51,966 bases of DNA, taken from contig CATLIG010000014.1 of the NCBI GenBank assembly GCA_949948985.1, forward strand, positions 1 through 51,966, written 5' to 3'. The stretch's first letter is position 1. The number at the start of each line of letters is the position of its first letter. The translations under genes and the position numbers were made by a program. This document shows, piece after piece, positions 35,065-44,310 of this stretch. Source of the DNA: an uncultured Clostridia bacterium (GTDB lineage Bacteria; Bacillota; Clostridia; Lachnospirales; CAG-274). A model generated the notes under the pieces. The model saw nothing but the letters and a program-made list of their open reading frames with translations. It was not told where the DNA came from and searched no databases.

Positions 35065-35335
35065 TATTTTTATGAAGTGATTTAATGGTATTTAAAACAA
35101 TTAAAAGAGAACTTATATATTAGGAACTATTCCTTATTTGTTTAAAAGACTTAGAAAATTACCATAAAAATCAAGCTTCATATTACAAAAAAAATCTCTT
35201 ATCAATTACTACTAATTAGATTATTGGACAGTTATAATAGAAAAATCTTAAAAATTTATAATTTACCTTGTCTAACATTGAATTTTATGATAAAATTATA
35301 TAAATGTACCTAATTTTCATATATTAGACCTGTTC

Positions 35336-35464
35336 AATAACCTCTTGTAGCACTGCTTGATAGACCTTTTTACGCTATACTTTCCCTGATTTTTTTGAAA
35401 GACTTTTCAAGCATCCAAAAAAATCTCTCATCAATCGTTGCCGTTTAGGTTACCAAACAGTTCT
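35336..35464. mobile_element. family A MITE (copy A6)
   Basis: 129 bp from agacctgttcaataacct to taggttaccaaacagttct, the shortest full copy. Internal cttgatagacc and tcatcaatcg segments and gaaagacttttcaagc palindrome. It lies 50 bases before putP and would be part of its leader. Confidence 0.7.
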
Positions 35465-35514
35465 ATAAAAAAATAGTATTTTTTTAATTATTTTTTATAG
35501 AAGGAGATAAAAAA

Positions 35515-37044
35515 ATGAATGAACAAACTATTTATATGGCAATTTCCATTATAGCATATCTGCTTATCGTACTTGTCATAGGTATCAAATTTTCAAAAAG
35601 CAACAATACTGTAAGTGACTTTTATCTTGGAGGAAGAAAACTCGGTCCCATCGTAACAGCTATGAGTGCGGAAGCGTCTGATATGAGCAGCTATTTACTT
35701 ATGGGCGTTCCTGGAGTAGCTTTTATTTCAGGTCTTTCCGAAGCGTCATGGACAGCTATCGGTCTTGCGATCGGAACTTACATAAATTGGCTTATAGTCG
35801 CAAAACGCCTGAGAAATTATTCTCAACTTACAAATTCTATTACTATTCCTGATTTTTTTTCAGACCGTTTTAAAGATGATAAAAGAATACTCTCAATTAT
35901 TGCAGCTATTGTAATTATTATATTTTTTATCCCTTATACAGCTTCAGGATTTGCTGCTTGCGGTAAATTATTCGGTACTCTTTTTGAAATAGAATATCAT
36001 ACCGCTATGATTATAAGCGCTATTGTAATTATATTTTATACAACTGTAGGAGGATTTCTTGCTGCAAGTACTACAGATTTTATACAAAGTATTGTTATGT
36101 CAATAGCCCTTATTATTGTATTTGTATTTGGAATTATAAACGCGGGAGGAATTGACTCCGTTATTGAAAACACAAAAGATTTACCCGGATATTTAAGCCT
36201 GACTGAAAGCTATATAGCAGAATCCGGTACATCAAACCAGTACAGTTTTATAATGATAATTTCAACACTTGCATGGGGACTTGGATATTTTGGTATGCCT
36301 CACATACTTTTAAGATTTATGGCTATTGAAAACAGTGAAAAGCTAAAAACATCAAGACGAATCGCAAGTATATGGGTTGTTATTTCTTTGGCTGTAGCCG
36401 TTTTAATCGGTATAATAGGTTTTGGTATGGTTAAAAACGGTACTTTACAGAGCTTTAGCGATCCCGAAACTATTATAATCCAAATTTCAAATCTTTTGGG
36501 AAATAACGGTATACTTTTCGCTTTTATTGCCGGAATTATCATTGCGGGAATTTTTGCGTCGACAATGTCTACAGCGGATTCTCAGCTCTTAGCCGCTTCT
36601 TCAGCAGTTTCTGAAAATATTATTGGTAATTTATTCAAAATAAAAAATTCACATAATATGTCAATGATTATCGCACGTGCTACTCTTGTCATTATTTCAA
36701 TAATAGCGATAATACTTGCGTGGAATCCCGAAAGTTCAATATTTGGTATTGTTTCTTTTGCTTGGGCAGGCTTTGGTGCTGCTTTCGGTCCTGTTATACT
36801 ATTTGCTCTCTTTTGGAAACGCACTAATATATGGGGTGCTCTTTCCGGTATGGTCTGTGGAGGAGTAGTCATTTTTATATGGAAATATCTTGTAAGACCT
36901 ATGGGTGATATATGGAATATATATGAACTCCTTCCAGCTTTTATTGTTGCCTGTGTTGCTATCGTTCTTGTAAGCCTTTTGACTAAAGCTCCGTCAAAAG
37001 AAATTATTGAAGAATTTGAAAAAGCAAAAAATCCAATATTATAA
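35515..37044 (+). CDS. putP: sodium/proline symporter, SSS family
   Basis: 509 residues with about thirteen membrane spans; gaaggag site before ATG 35515. PutP-like features: D-F-Y-L-G-G-R-K-L-G-P, M-S-A-E-A-S-D-M-S-S-Y, an L-M-G-V-P-G helix, and S-T-A-D-S-Q-L-L-A-A-S-S near two thirds of the length, where sodium and substrate bind. It imports proline (or a related amino acid) with Na+. Followed by a strong terminator shared with the opposing gene. Confidence 0.92.
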   Translation: MNEQTIYMAISIIAYLLIVLVIGIKFSKSNNTVSDFYLGGRKLGPIVTAMSAEASDMSSYLLMGVPGVAFISGLSEASWTAIGLAIGTYINWLIVAKRLRNYSQLTNSITIPDFFSDRFKDDKRILSIIAAIVIIIFFIPYTASGFAACGKLFGTLFEIEYHTAMIISAIVIIFYTTVGGFLAASTTDFIQSIVMSIALIIVFVFGIINAGGIDSVIENTKDLPGYLSLTESYIAESGTSNQYSFIMIISTLAWGLGYFGMPHILLRFMAIENSEKLKTSRRIASIWVVISLAVAVLIGIIGFGMVKNGTLQSFSDPETIIIQISNLLGNNGILFAFIAGIIIAGIFASTMSTADSQLLAASSAVSENIIGNLFKIKNSHNMSMIIARATLVIISIIAIILAWNPESSIFGIVSFAWAGFGAAFGPVILFALFWKRTNIWGALSGMVCGGVVIFIWKYLVRPMGDIWNIYELLPAFIVACVAIVLVSLLTKAPSKEIIEEFEKAKNPIL

Positions 37045-37070
37045 CAAATTTTCTTTTATAAAAATAGAAT

Positions 37071-37119
37071 ATAAACTCCGCCAGATATCAATTATATGAA
37101 TATTTGGCGGAGTTTTATA
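37071..37119. terminator. bidirectional terminator between putP and the repeat protein
   Basis: Stem ataaactccgccagatat with atatttggcggagttttat, with a 13-base loop and A/T tracts on both sides. Lies 26 bases after the putP stop and before the end of the minus-strand gene. Confidence 0.8.
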
Positions 37120-37204
37120 AGTTAAATTTCTCCTATTCTTTAAATTAAAAGTTTTTTAATTATTTTTTCTTGGATTTTCTTAGCTCCATACTTCTAAAAT
37201 TTAC

Positions 37205-38371
37205 TCATTTTAGGTGTTTTAAAAAAATTTCAACCAGTTTTTCGTTTTCATCATAAATCAAATTTACTATTGTATCAACTGACAATAATGATATATTATC
37301 TTCATCTGATGAATCGGTTTTTATTTTTATTGTATCATCTAATGTAATACTTATTGTTTCTCCTGTTAATTTTATTTGCGGCTTTATTTTTTCTTCTTTT
37401 TCAACAGACTCATTTTCCTGTGGTTTTATCCTTTCTTCCCTATTCATTTCCGGCTTTTCCGCAAGCGCTACCGTAATCGCATTGCCTTCTATAGCTGTAA
37501 TTTTTCCTATTTTACAATTATCATCATCAAATTTTCTTTCAAAATCTCCTGAATGTCCTCTGTGTCTTCCAAACATTCCTGTTGAAATTTCAATTAATTT
37601 TTCATTTTCATCATAAATCAGACTTACTATTGTATCAACTGATAATGATGATATATCATTTTCATCTGATGAATTAGTTTTTATTTTTATTGTATCATCT
37701 AACGTAACACTTATTGTTTCTCCCGTTAATTTTATTTGTGGCTTTATTTTTTCTTCTTTTTCAGACTCATTTTCCTGCGGCTGTATTCTTTCTTCCCTGT
37801 TCATTTCCGGCTTTTCCGCAAGCGCTACTGTAATCGCATTGTCTTCTATAGCTGTAATTTTTCCTATTTTGCAATTATCATTATCAAATTTTCTTTCAAA
37901 ATCTCCTGAATGTCCTCTGTGTCTTCCAAACATTCCTGTTGAAATTTCAATTAATTTTTCATTTTCATCATAAATCAGACTTACCATTGTATCAACTGAT
38001 AATGATGATATATCACCTTCATCTGATAAATCAGTTCTTATTTTTATTGTATCATCTAACGTAACACTTATTGTTTCTCCTGTTAATTTTATTTGCGGTT
38101 TTATTTTTTCTTCTTTTTCAACAGACTCATTTTCCTGTGACTGTATTCTTTCTTCCCTGTTTATTTCCGGCTTTTCCGCAAGCGCTACTGTAATTACATT
38201 GTCTTCTATAGCTGTAATTTTTCCTATTTTTATTTCATTTTTTTGAACTTTTTTAAATGAATCAGCTACTTTTAAAGAATTACTATTTTCAGCAAAAACA
38301 GATAATGTTTCAAATAACGCTGTTCCAGCCAATACCGTTGATAATAAAATAAGTACTACTTTTTTCTTCAT
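37205..38371 (-). CDS. exported protein with three tandem beta-rich repeats
   Basis: 388 residues. Signal peptide at 1-27 (lysines then V-V-L-I-L-L-S-T-V-L-A-G, cleavage after V-F-A). Three near-identical units follow at 48-167, 168-286 and 287-388. Each has K-I-G-K-I-T-A-I-E-(D/G)-N, a V-T/I-V-A-L-A-E-K-P segment, a Glu/Lys/Pro-rich linker, and L-T-G-E-T-I-S-(V/I)-T-L-D-D-T-I-K. The first two end in an arginine/histidine-rich linker G-M-F-G-R-H-R-G-H-S; the last unit lacks it. The unit resembles DUF5666-like beta domains of clostridial exported proteins. Probably wall-associated or secreted; function unknown. Confidence 0.8.
   Translation of the reverse strand: MKKKVVLILLSTVLAGTALFETLSVFAENSNSLKVADSFKKVQKNEIKIGKITAIEDNVITVALAEKPEINREERIQSQENESVEKEEKIKPQIKLTGETISVTLDDTIKIRTDLSDEGDISSLSVDTMVSLIYDENEKLIEISTGMFGRHRGHSGDFERKFDNDNCKIGKITAIEDNAITVALAEKPEMNREERIQPQENESEKEEKIKPQIKLTGETISVTLDDTIKIKTNSSDENDISSLSVDTIVSLIYDENEKLIEISTGMFGRHRGHSGDFERKFDDDNCKIGKITAIEGNAITVALAEKPEMNREERIKPQENESVEKEEKIKPQIKLTGETISITLDDTIKIKTDSSDEDNISLLSVDTIVNLIYDENEKLVEIFLKHLK
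37208..38230 (-). repeat. three tandem intragenic repeats of about 360, 357 and 306 bases
   Basis: Units run 38230-37871, 37870-37514 and 37513-37208 on the minus strand, nearly identical at the DNA level including synonymous positions, which points to recent duplication or gene conversion. Unit 2 is one codon shorter than unit 1 in the charged linker. Unit 3 stops before the arginine/histidine linker. Confidence 0.85.
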
Positions 38372-38433
38372 AATAAAGACCCTCTTTCTTAAATAATAAA
38401 GTTTTTAATTTACAATAATAAAACAGTACTGCT

Positions 38434-38598
38434 TATAGTCAATCAACTTAAAAATAAGTAAGTTCGGCGGCTAAAAATCCTTTTTGCTGCGTTGCCGTCA
38501 GTCGTCATAGGCAGTCAGCTATGCTCTCACTCCGCCGCCTTGCAAAAATAATTTTTTGCTCGCCTCCTTTTTTCTCATTTTCAAATTGATTGACTATA
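38434..38598. mobile_element. family B MITE (copy B2)
   Basis: 165 bp, tatagtcaatcaacttaaaa to ttcaaattgattgactata; nearly identical in sequence and orientation to the copies at 13892, 39151 and 45361. It lies upstream of the repeat protein gene. Confidence 0.85.
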
Positions 38599-38692
38599 AT
38601 GAAACGCCAATTTAATAATTAAAATAATTTTATAAAAAACTTTTTCAAAATTTTAATTTAAAAAAATAAAACTTTAATTTTATTTTTAATTG

Positions 38693-38873
38693 TCGCAAAG
38701 CATAAAATAATGAAAAAGCAAATTTTAATAAATATGACATATAAATGAATTCTTTTATTGTTTCACACTAAAAATTTTATAAATTACTATAAATTAGCAT
38801 TCCATTAAAATGTATTATAGCAAAACAATATAATAGTAACCGGCATTTTTTTCAATATTTTTGTATTACTATA
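38693..38873. repeat. two reversed family C copies in tandem, diverged
   Basis: First: cttttattgtttcacactaaaaattttataaattactata at 38754-38791 is the reverse complement of the family C left half, with a decayed partner arm from about 38693. Second: tatagcaaaacaata at 38816 to attactata at 38873 is a short form. Confidence 0.45.
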
Positions 38874-39150
38874 ACTGTATTTATAATATCATACTGATAA
38901 TTTTAAAAAAAGAATAAATTGATTAACTGATAATTAGAAAAATTTAATAAATATTATATACAATAATAAAATATAAATTTATTTATTTCATAATAACTGA
39001 ATATATTGATTTGCACATAGAACCAAGCATTACTAACGTAAACAGAAAAATAAGTTTATGGTATACAAACAATACAGATTATGATATAACTAATTTTTAA
39101 ACCTGAATTATCAACTTCTGAATTAATGAAATATGGTATAAAATAACAAT

Positions 39151-39314
39151 TATAGTCAATCAACTTAAAAATAAGTAAGTTCGGCGGCTAAAAATCCTTT
39201 TTGCCGTGTTGCCGACGGTCAGCATAAGCAGTCGGCTATGCTCTCACTCCGCCGCCTTGCAAAAATAATTTTTTGCTCGCCTCCTTTTTCTCATTTTCAA
39301 GTTGATTGACTATA
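39151..39314. mobile_element. family B MITE (copy B3)
   Basis: 164 bp, tatagtcaatcaacttaaaa to ttcaagttgattgactata, same orientation as the other full copies. It is only about 550 bases from copy B2. Confidence 0.85.
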
Positions 39315-39726
39315 AATATAAAAGATATAATAGCTGAAGTATATATTAAAACTTTTTAAAGAGTTATAATATTTTTTAATAGGAAATAATTATATTAATA
39401 ATTGACTTTTTGCAATAATAATATTAAAATATTAATTATTATGGTAATAAACTTCTTTCTAAATTTTACATCCATTTTGGCAAAATTATAAAAATTAGTT
39501 TATTTAATATTTCTTACTCACCTTTAAAAAATAAAACATTTTTCTATAAAATTTTTAATAAACTATTTTTTTCTTAATTATTAAATTGCCATAATTATTG
39601 TAGTTTCGAAAAAAGTCTAGTAAACAAAATTAAAATAAGCAAATTAATAAAATAATATTTTTTGCTACAATAATTTATTGATATTGCTTATAATTGATAT
39701 TATATGTTAATTGGAGGATACTTTTT

Positions 39727-41856
39727 ATGAAAACTAAAAACGCCATATCTGCATCTTATCGCAGTATTAGTAAAAAAATTATTTCCAAGCTTGTGGTTAT
39801 AATCACAATAATGTTTTTACTCATAGTGACTATAGCAGGTTTTATTTCAATGAACTCTTTAAGTGAAATTACAAACAACAATTTAATATCAGTAGCTTAT
39901 GAAAACGCATTTTTAATTGAAAACAATATTGAAAACTCATGTAATCAAGCTATGGGATTCGCAAATTCACTAAAAAATATTTCAGCATTGCCCCCCGCTG
40001 AACAAAGAAAGGCCATTGATAACGCTTTATCCGGTATTATTTTAAGTAATAAAAATTTTACAACTGTATTTGCTTATTTCGAGCCTAATAAAATTGCGAA
40101 TGCAAATGGTCAGCCATATAGTGTACATAAAAAAGATATAGCCTATGAAGCAATCGCGTATTTTGATGATAGCGGAACAGAAATAGAATTTGAAAAACAT
40201 GAAGACGCTTTCGATAATTTTGAAAAAGATTATTGGAAACAAATAAAATCTACCGGTAAAATATATGTATACGAACCATATGTATATAATTTAAAAGGCA
40301 AAGATATTATGATGATTAGCGTTATTGCCCCTATATACGACACAGAAGGTGAATTTTTCGGTGTCGCAGGTTGTGACGTTGCTTTATCTGATATGCAGAC
40401 ACAGCAATATGCCAGTACAGGATATTCATCTACTCATATGGTTGCTCTTTCTGAAGATAAAACCATTCTTTTGGATTCAGGCAATTCTTCCTTAGTTGGA
40501 AAAATCGCTTCAGAGAATGGATATGAAAATATAGCAACTGATTCCGAAAAAATAAAATCAATGTCAGAAAGTACATACATAAACAGCCGTTTTATTATTA
40601 ATAGTGATATTACCAACTTTGCTACTATGAAAGATGGTATTTCTGTTACTGTTCCATTAAAATTGTCAAGTGGAAATTTTTGGACATTATATCTTGCTAT
40701 TGATAAATCCGAATTTTATAACGCAATTTTTAATGATACTTTTAAATTGATGCTGGTTGTAATATTGTTTGGAATTTTTTTGCTGTCTATCATTTACTAT
40801 ATTATTAAAAAATCATTATCTCCTATTAAAAATATTATTATTGGCGCTCATAAGTTGGAAAAAGGAAATCTTAAAATTAACGTTAACGTCAGCTCTAATG
40901 ATGAACTTGGATACTTAGCAAAAGTACTTAACAGCATAAGTATTACTATGGATAATTATGTAAATGATATTTCAAATCAACTTTCAAAAATGGCAGAAAA
41001 TAATATGGATATTAAAATTGATCAGGAGTATATAGGTGATTTTATACCTATTAAAACTTCTATTGAAAAAATAGCAAGTTCTTTAAACGCTACACTTAAT
41101 CAGATAATTCTTTCGGCAAATGATGTTACATCCGGTTCCGTAAGCGTTTCGTCAGGAGCCCAAATTCTTTCAAAAGGAGCATTGGAGCAAACATCAGCTA
41201 TTGATGAACTTGCCGAAGCTATTGATAATTTATTTAGAGATGCTGCAAAAAACGCTGATGATGCTCAAAAAGTAAATTCTAAAGTTATTGACGTAGGTGA
41301 AAAAATAGAAAAAAGTAATGAGGAAATGAGTAAACTTATTGAAGCTATGGCAGGTATTCGAAACTCATCAGCTGAAATTGAAAAAATTATTAAAACTATT
41401 GATGATATTGCTTCTCAAACAAACTTATTATCTTTTAACGCATCTATTGAAGCCGCAAGAGCTGGGGAAGCAGGAAAAGGTTTTTCGGTAGTTGCTGATG
41501 AAATTCGGGAATTAGCAGCAAAAAGTGGAGCTGCTGTTAAACAAACAACAGAGTTAATCGCAAATTCACTGGATACAGTAAGAAATGGTACTGATATAGC
41601 AGATAATACCGCTACAGCACTTATGACAGTCGTTGATGGCGCAAAAGAAATATCAAGTTCAGTTAATAAGATAAGTAAAGCCTCTCAAAATCAAAAGAAA
41701 ATTTTAGATGAAATAACAAAAAATGTTGACTTGATTTCAGAAGTTGTCAAATCAAATACTCGTGCTGTACAAGAAAGTGTTAATGTAAGCGAAGAGTTAT
41801 CTCATCAATCATCTTGCCTGCATAAATTAGTTAATAAATTTAAATTAAGTGAATAA
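39727..41856 (+). CDS. methyl-accepting chemotaxis protein with extracellular Cache domain
   Basis: 709 residues from ATG 39727 (ggagg upstream); an in-frame start 11 codons earlier would enclose the ribosome site. Membrane helix at about 19-44, a dCache-type sensor (about 45-335), second membrane helix (about 340-365), HAMP (about 365-420) and the long cytoplasmic signalling coiled coil with the conserved tip [16 protein letters not shown]. No C-terminal CheR/CheB pentapeptide. Ligand unknown; Cache domains usually bind small organic acids or amino acids. No other chemotaxis gene is nearby. Confidence 0.93.
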   Translation: MKTKNAISASYRSISKKIISKLVVIITIMFLLIVTIAGFISMNSLSEITNNNLISVAYENAFLIENNIENSCNQAMGFANSLKNISALPPAEQRKAIDNALSGIILSNKNFTTVFAYFEPNKIANANGQPYSVHKKDIAYEAIAYFDDSGTEIEFEKHEDAFDNFEKDYWKQIKSTGKIYVYEPYVYNLKGKDIMMISVIAPIYDTEGEFFGVAGCDVALSDMQTQQYASTGYSSTHMVALSEDKTILLDSGNSSLVGKIASENGYENIATDSEKIKSMSESTYINSRFIINSDITNFATMKDGISVTVPLKLSSGNFWTLYLAIDKSEFYNAIFNDTFKLMLVVILFGIFLLSIIYYIIKKSLSPIKNIIIGAHKLEKGNLKINVNVSSNDELGYLAKVLNSISITMDNYVNDISNQLSKMAENNMDIKIDQEYIGDFIPIKTSIEKIASSLNATLNQIILSANDVTSGSVSVSSGAQILSKGALEQTSAIDELAEAIDNLFRDAAKNADDAQKVNSKVIDVGEKIEKSNEEMSKLIEAMAGIRNSSAEIEKIIKTIDDIASQTNLLSFNASIEAARAGEAGKGFSVVADEIRELAAKSGAAVKQTTELIANSLDTVRNGTDIADNTATALMTVVDGAKEISSSVNKISKASQNQKKILDEITKNVDLISEVVKSNTRAVQESVNVSEELSHQSSCLHKLVNKFKLSE

Positions 41857-41859
41857 ACA

Positions 41860-41955
41860 TAATAGACCTCATCGGAAACATAGAAAATTTAATTTCGCCT
41901 ATCAGCAAAATCTGCACTTATCTGTCAATTTGCTAGTTCCCGAGGAGGTCTATTA
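41860..41955. repeat. hairpin-forming element after the chemoreceptor gene
   Basis: 96 bp with inverted ends taatagacctcatcggaaac (41860-41879) and gttcccgaggaggtctatta (41936-41955), agreeing at 18 of 20 positions. Inner segments cagcaaaat and atttgctag can also pair. No T tract follows the hairpin. It may be a terminator or another small mobile repeat. Confidence 0.5.
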
Positions 41956-42162
41956 TAACTAAAAATATTACTATTTAATATAGATATCATAAAACAATAT
42001 TTGAATAAAATAATGTTTTATAATGTAATATATTTATATTACTGATTGACTATTAAAAATATACACATAATTTAATAAAATGGATTCAGACTGATATCTT
42101 AAAACACAATAAGAATCTACCTGAATTAATCAGTAAATTCATATTATTTGGAGGTATTGTTT

Positions 42163-42387
42163 ATGACTGATATGTTTTGTTTTCAATGTCAGCAAACAGC
42201 AGGAAACAAGGGCTGCATAAAAGCAGATGCATGTGGTAAGCAACCGGAAACAGCTAATCTTCAGGACGAATTGGTATATGAGTTAATTTGTCTTGCTGAA
42301 ACTACTTTGGCAAAAGGAATACGAACAAAAGAAGCTGATAAGTTGTTAATAGATGGATAATTTACAACACTTACAAATGTAAATTAT
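42163..42387 (+). pseudogene. hcp: hybrid cluster protein (hydroxylamine reductase), N-terminal remnant with in-frame stop
   Basis: ATG 42163 follows ggagg. The 65-residue frame opens M-T-D-M-F-C-F-Q-C-Q-Q-T-A-G with the Hcp cysteine pattern C-x2-C-x8-C-x5-C that holds its [4Fe-4S] cluster, and continues with Hcp-like helices to L-L-I-D-G. A TAA stop (42358-42360) then interrupts; beyond it the same frame reads F-T-T-L-T-N-V-N-Y, which fits the next Hcp segment, so the stop is a mutation inside the gene. After about 42387 the match is lost. The remaining 450 or so residues, with the hybrid cluster ligands, are absent. Hcp normally handles nitric oxide or hydroxylamine stress. Confidence 0.82.
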
Positions 42388-42460
42388 CATATGACTACTG
42401 TTATACGCTTTCTCTCTGCTTTGTGCAAATTATTTTCAGCAGTCCTCGTTTTGACAATTT

Positions 42461-43045
42461 TTAGGTCGTTTGACTACAACAAGTTTTTAAAGGAGGACCA
42501 TCAAGGTAAATTATTTCATCAGAAAGAAAAGACGCTTCATCCTTGTCATGAGTAGTAAAAATTACAGTTTTATTTTTTGTTTCTTTTTTTATAAAATTCA
42601 TTATTTTTATTTTTAAATTTAAATCTATTCCTTTGAATGGTTCATCCATTATAATAATATCATAATCAATACTTAACGCTCGAGCTATATTAAGCCTTTG
42701 CTTCATTCCTCCGCTTAAACTTCCGGGATAATAGTTTTTGAAATTATAAAGTTCTACGGCATCAAGAAAATAATTGTAATTGTTTGAAATCATACTTATA
42801 TTTTTTTTTACATTAAACCATGGCAGCAAACGTGATTCTTGAAATACTACAGATATTTTTTTTGACGGCAAAATAAGTTTTCCATCATATTCTTTTATAA
42901 TTCCACAAATTATATTTATAAGAGTTGTTTTTCCGCATCCGGATTTCCCAAATAAACAAGTTATTTTATTTTCTTTTATTTCAAGAGAAAAATTTTTTAT
43001 TACTTCAAAATTTTCAAAATTTTTGCTTATATTAATCAGTTTCAA
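42461..43045 (-). CDS. ABC transporter ATPase, nitrate/sulfonate/taurine type, shortened C-terminus
   Basis: 194 residues, TTG start with ggag 7 bases upstream, overlapping the permease gene by 14 bases. Walker A F-G-K-S-G-C-G-K-T-T, Q-loop V-V-F-Q-E, signature L-S-G-G-M-K-Q-R, Walker B I-I-M-D-E-P-F and the switch histidine T-T-H-D are all present. Family members (SsuB/TauB) have about 240 residues; this one ends shortly after Y-L-D-G-P-P-L-K with a short tail T-C-C-S-Q-T-T that does not look like the family. The lost end coincides with the end of the broken hcp gene on the other strand. The transporter may still hydrolyse ATP. Confidence 0.85.
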   Translation of the reverse strand: MKLINISKNFENFEVIKNFSLEIKENKITCLFGKSGCGKTTLINIICGIIKEYDGKLILPSKKISVVFQESRLLPWFNVKKNISMISNNYNYFLDAVELYNFKNYYPGSLSGGMKQRLNIARALSIDYDIIIMDEPFKGIDLNLKIKIMNFIKKETKNKTVIFTTHDKDEASFLSDEIIYLDGPPLKTCCSQTT

Positions 43046-43829
43046 AACTATTCTCCTTTTTTATTTTATCTGAAATATATGGAAAAATCATTTGAATAAT
43101 TTTTATTGACAATTTTTCAAAAATCAAATTTATTATTATAATTAAAATTGTCCATAAAAAAAGGTCCGTTGTTTCCAAATAAATTTTAGCATCTTTTATA
43201 TTTAATCCTATAGAATATATAGGTGAACACAAAATTTCAGCTGTTATACCAGACTTCCAAGCAAGTCCTAATCCTGTCGAAAATGCTGTAACAAAATATG
43301 GCATTATTGACGGAATATATATATATTTTATTTTTTTAAATTTTGAAAACCTAAAAATTTCTGACATTTCAATAAGTTTTTTATCAGTCTGAAATATTCC
43401 TTTATATATATTTATGTAGAATATTGGCATAACTAAAAGAAATGCTATAAACGTTGGTATAAAATCCGATTTTAACCATATAAATACAAGCATTATTATT
43501 GATGCCGCGGGAACAGATTTTATTATAGTTACTAAAGGTGAAAAAAATGTATATATAGATTTATTAAATGATGATAACGCCGCAAATGAAACACCTATTA
43601 TCAAAGCAAAAATAAAACCGCAGAAAATTCTCGCAAATGAAAAAAATATTGCTCTATAAAAATCAGAATACTTTATAAGCTCAAAAAACCTTTTAAATAC
43701 ATCTAAAGGAGAGGCTATAAATATATCTTTATTTACAATAGTATATATAATTTGCCACATTAATATCCAAAATAAAATTATAAGTATTTTTTTTAGCCTG
43801 TATATATATTGAGATTTGTTTTTAATCAT
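43032..43829 (-). CDS. ABC transporter permease, nitrate/sulfonate/taurine type
   Basis: 265 residues, about six membrane segments, with the E-x3-A-S-x-G-like EAA loop region of the BPD_transp_1 family (A-W-K-S-G-I-T-A-E-I-L is the SsuC/TauC hallmark). It would form the channel with the ATPase encoded just downstream. No substrate-binding protein gene lies within view, though it usually heads such operons. Upstream are a family A element and a small gene. The ribosome site is weak. The system may be a remnant, or use a binding protein encoded elsewhere. Substrate unknown. Confidence 0.85.
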   Translation of the reverse strand: MIKNKSQYIYRLKKILIILFWILMWQIIYTIVNKDIFIASPLDVFKRFFELIKYSDFYRAIFFSFARIFCGFIFALIIGVSFAALSSFNKSIYTFFSPLVTIIKSVPAASIIMLVFIWLKSDFIPTFIAFLLVMPIFYINIYKGIFQTDKKLIEMSEIFRFSKFKKIKYIYIPSIMPYFVTAFSTGLGLAWKSGITAEILCSPIYSIGLNIKDAKIYLETTDLFLWTILIIIINLIFEKLSIKIIQMIFPYISDKIKKENSFETD

Positions 43830-43941
43830 ATTAATTTATATTTCATTCCTTTCATTTTGCAGATAATACAAAGCTCTATGAAAAATATTTTTTATACAAG
43901 AAATTTCTTAAATCCAATAACTTTAAACTTAAAAAGATAAT

Positions 43942-44100
43942 AGACCTACTTAAAACCATTGTGATATCGATTGACAAAAAACTTTTTCATCAATCAAAGT
44001 TTGATTTTCACAGAAACTTTCCAAATACTTCAAGAAAATCAGACAACGGCAGGCTGAAAAAGATTTGTCAACCAGTACTACAGTGGTTTAAAACAGGTCT
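43942..44100. mobile_element. family A MITE (copy A8)
   Basis: 159 bp from agacctacttaaaaccatt to agtggtttaaaacaggtct, with the hairpin gattgacaaaaaactttttcatcaatc inside. Its right end supplies the stop codon of the small gene on the minus strand. Confidence 0.75.
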
Positions 44101-44252
44101 AATAAGTTTACTCCATCTTTAATTGTTTCTATTATAATTTGTTGATGTTTTTGGGAATATTCCCTTTGTTTGTTATACTCCTCGTCATACATTTTTATTG
44201 TTACTATTCGTTCTTTAATTACATCTGATTTTAGATACATCATTTTACCCAT
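44088..44252 (-). CDS. small protein of unknown function truncated by a family A element
   Basis: 54 residues from ATG 44252, with a strong gggaggg site 8 bases upstream and a textbook promoter (see next entry). It reads M-G-K-M-M-Y-L-K-S-D-V-I-K-E-R-I and continues charged and helical with a Q-R-E-Y-S-Q-K-H-Q-Q segment. The last codons (L-D-L-F, stop) lie in the terminal repeat of the family A element, so the original gene was longer or ended differently. I do not recognise the family. Strong expression signals suggest it is, or recently was, a real gene. Confidence 0.55.
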   Translation of the reverse strand: MGKMMYLKSDVIKERIVTIKMYDEEYNKQREYSQKHQQIIIETIKDGVNLLDLF

Positions 44253-44281
44253 AGGTAATCCCTCCCTTGCATCTATAAGCC

Positions 44282-44310
44282 ATTATACTTTTTGTAATAT
44301 TAAATGTCAA
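44282..44310 (-). promoter_or_regulatory. consensus sigma-A promoter for the small gene
   Basis: Minus strand: TTGACA (44310-44305), 17 bases, TATAAT (44287-44282), both hexamers perfect and the spacing ideal. It stands 30 bases before the start codon with the ribosome site between. Confidence 0.8.

Larger units (their letters stand above)
38599..39726. other. intergenic region of repeats between repeat protein and chemoreceptor
   Basis: About 1.1 kb without a gene. It contains family C fragments in reverse orientation (38693-38791 and 38816-38873) and a full family B copy (39151-39314). Bases 39315-39700 are plain AT-rich sequence. The chemoreceptor ribosome site (ggagg) closes the region. 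Confidence 0.55.

Noticed and set aside
42361-42480. Continuation of hcp through the stop as recoded (selenocysteine-like) reading
   Set aside because: The stop is TAA, not TGA, and the frame loses similarity to Hcp after about nine residues.
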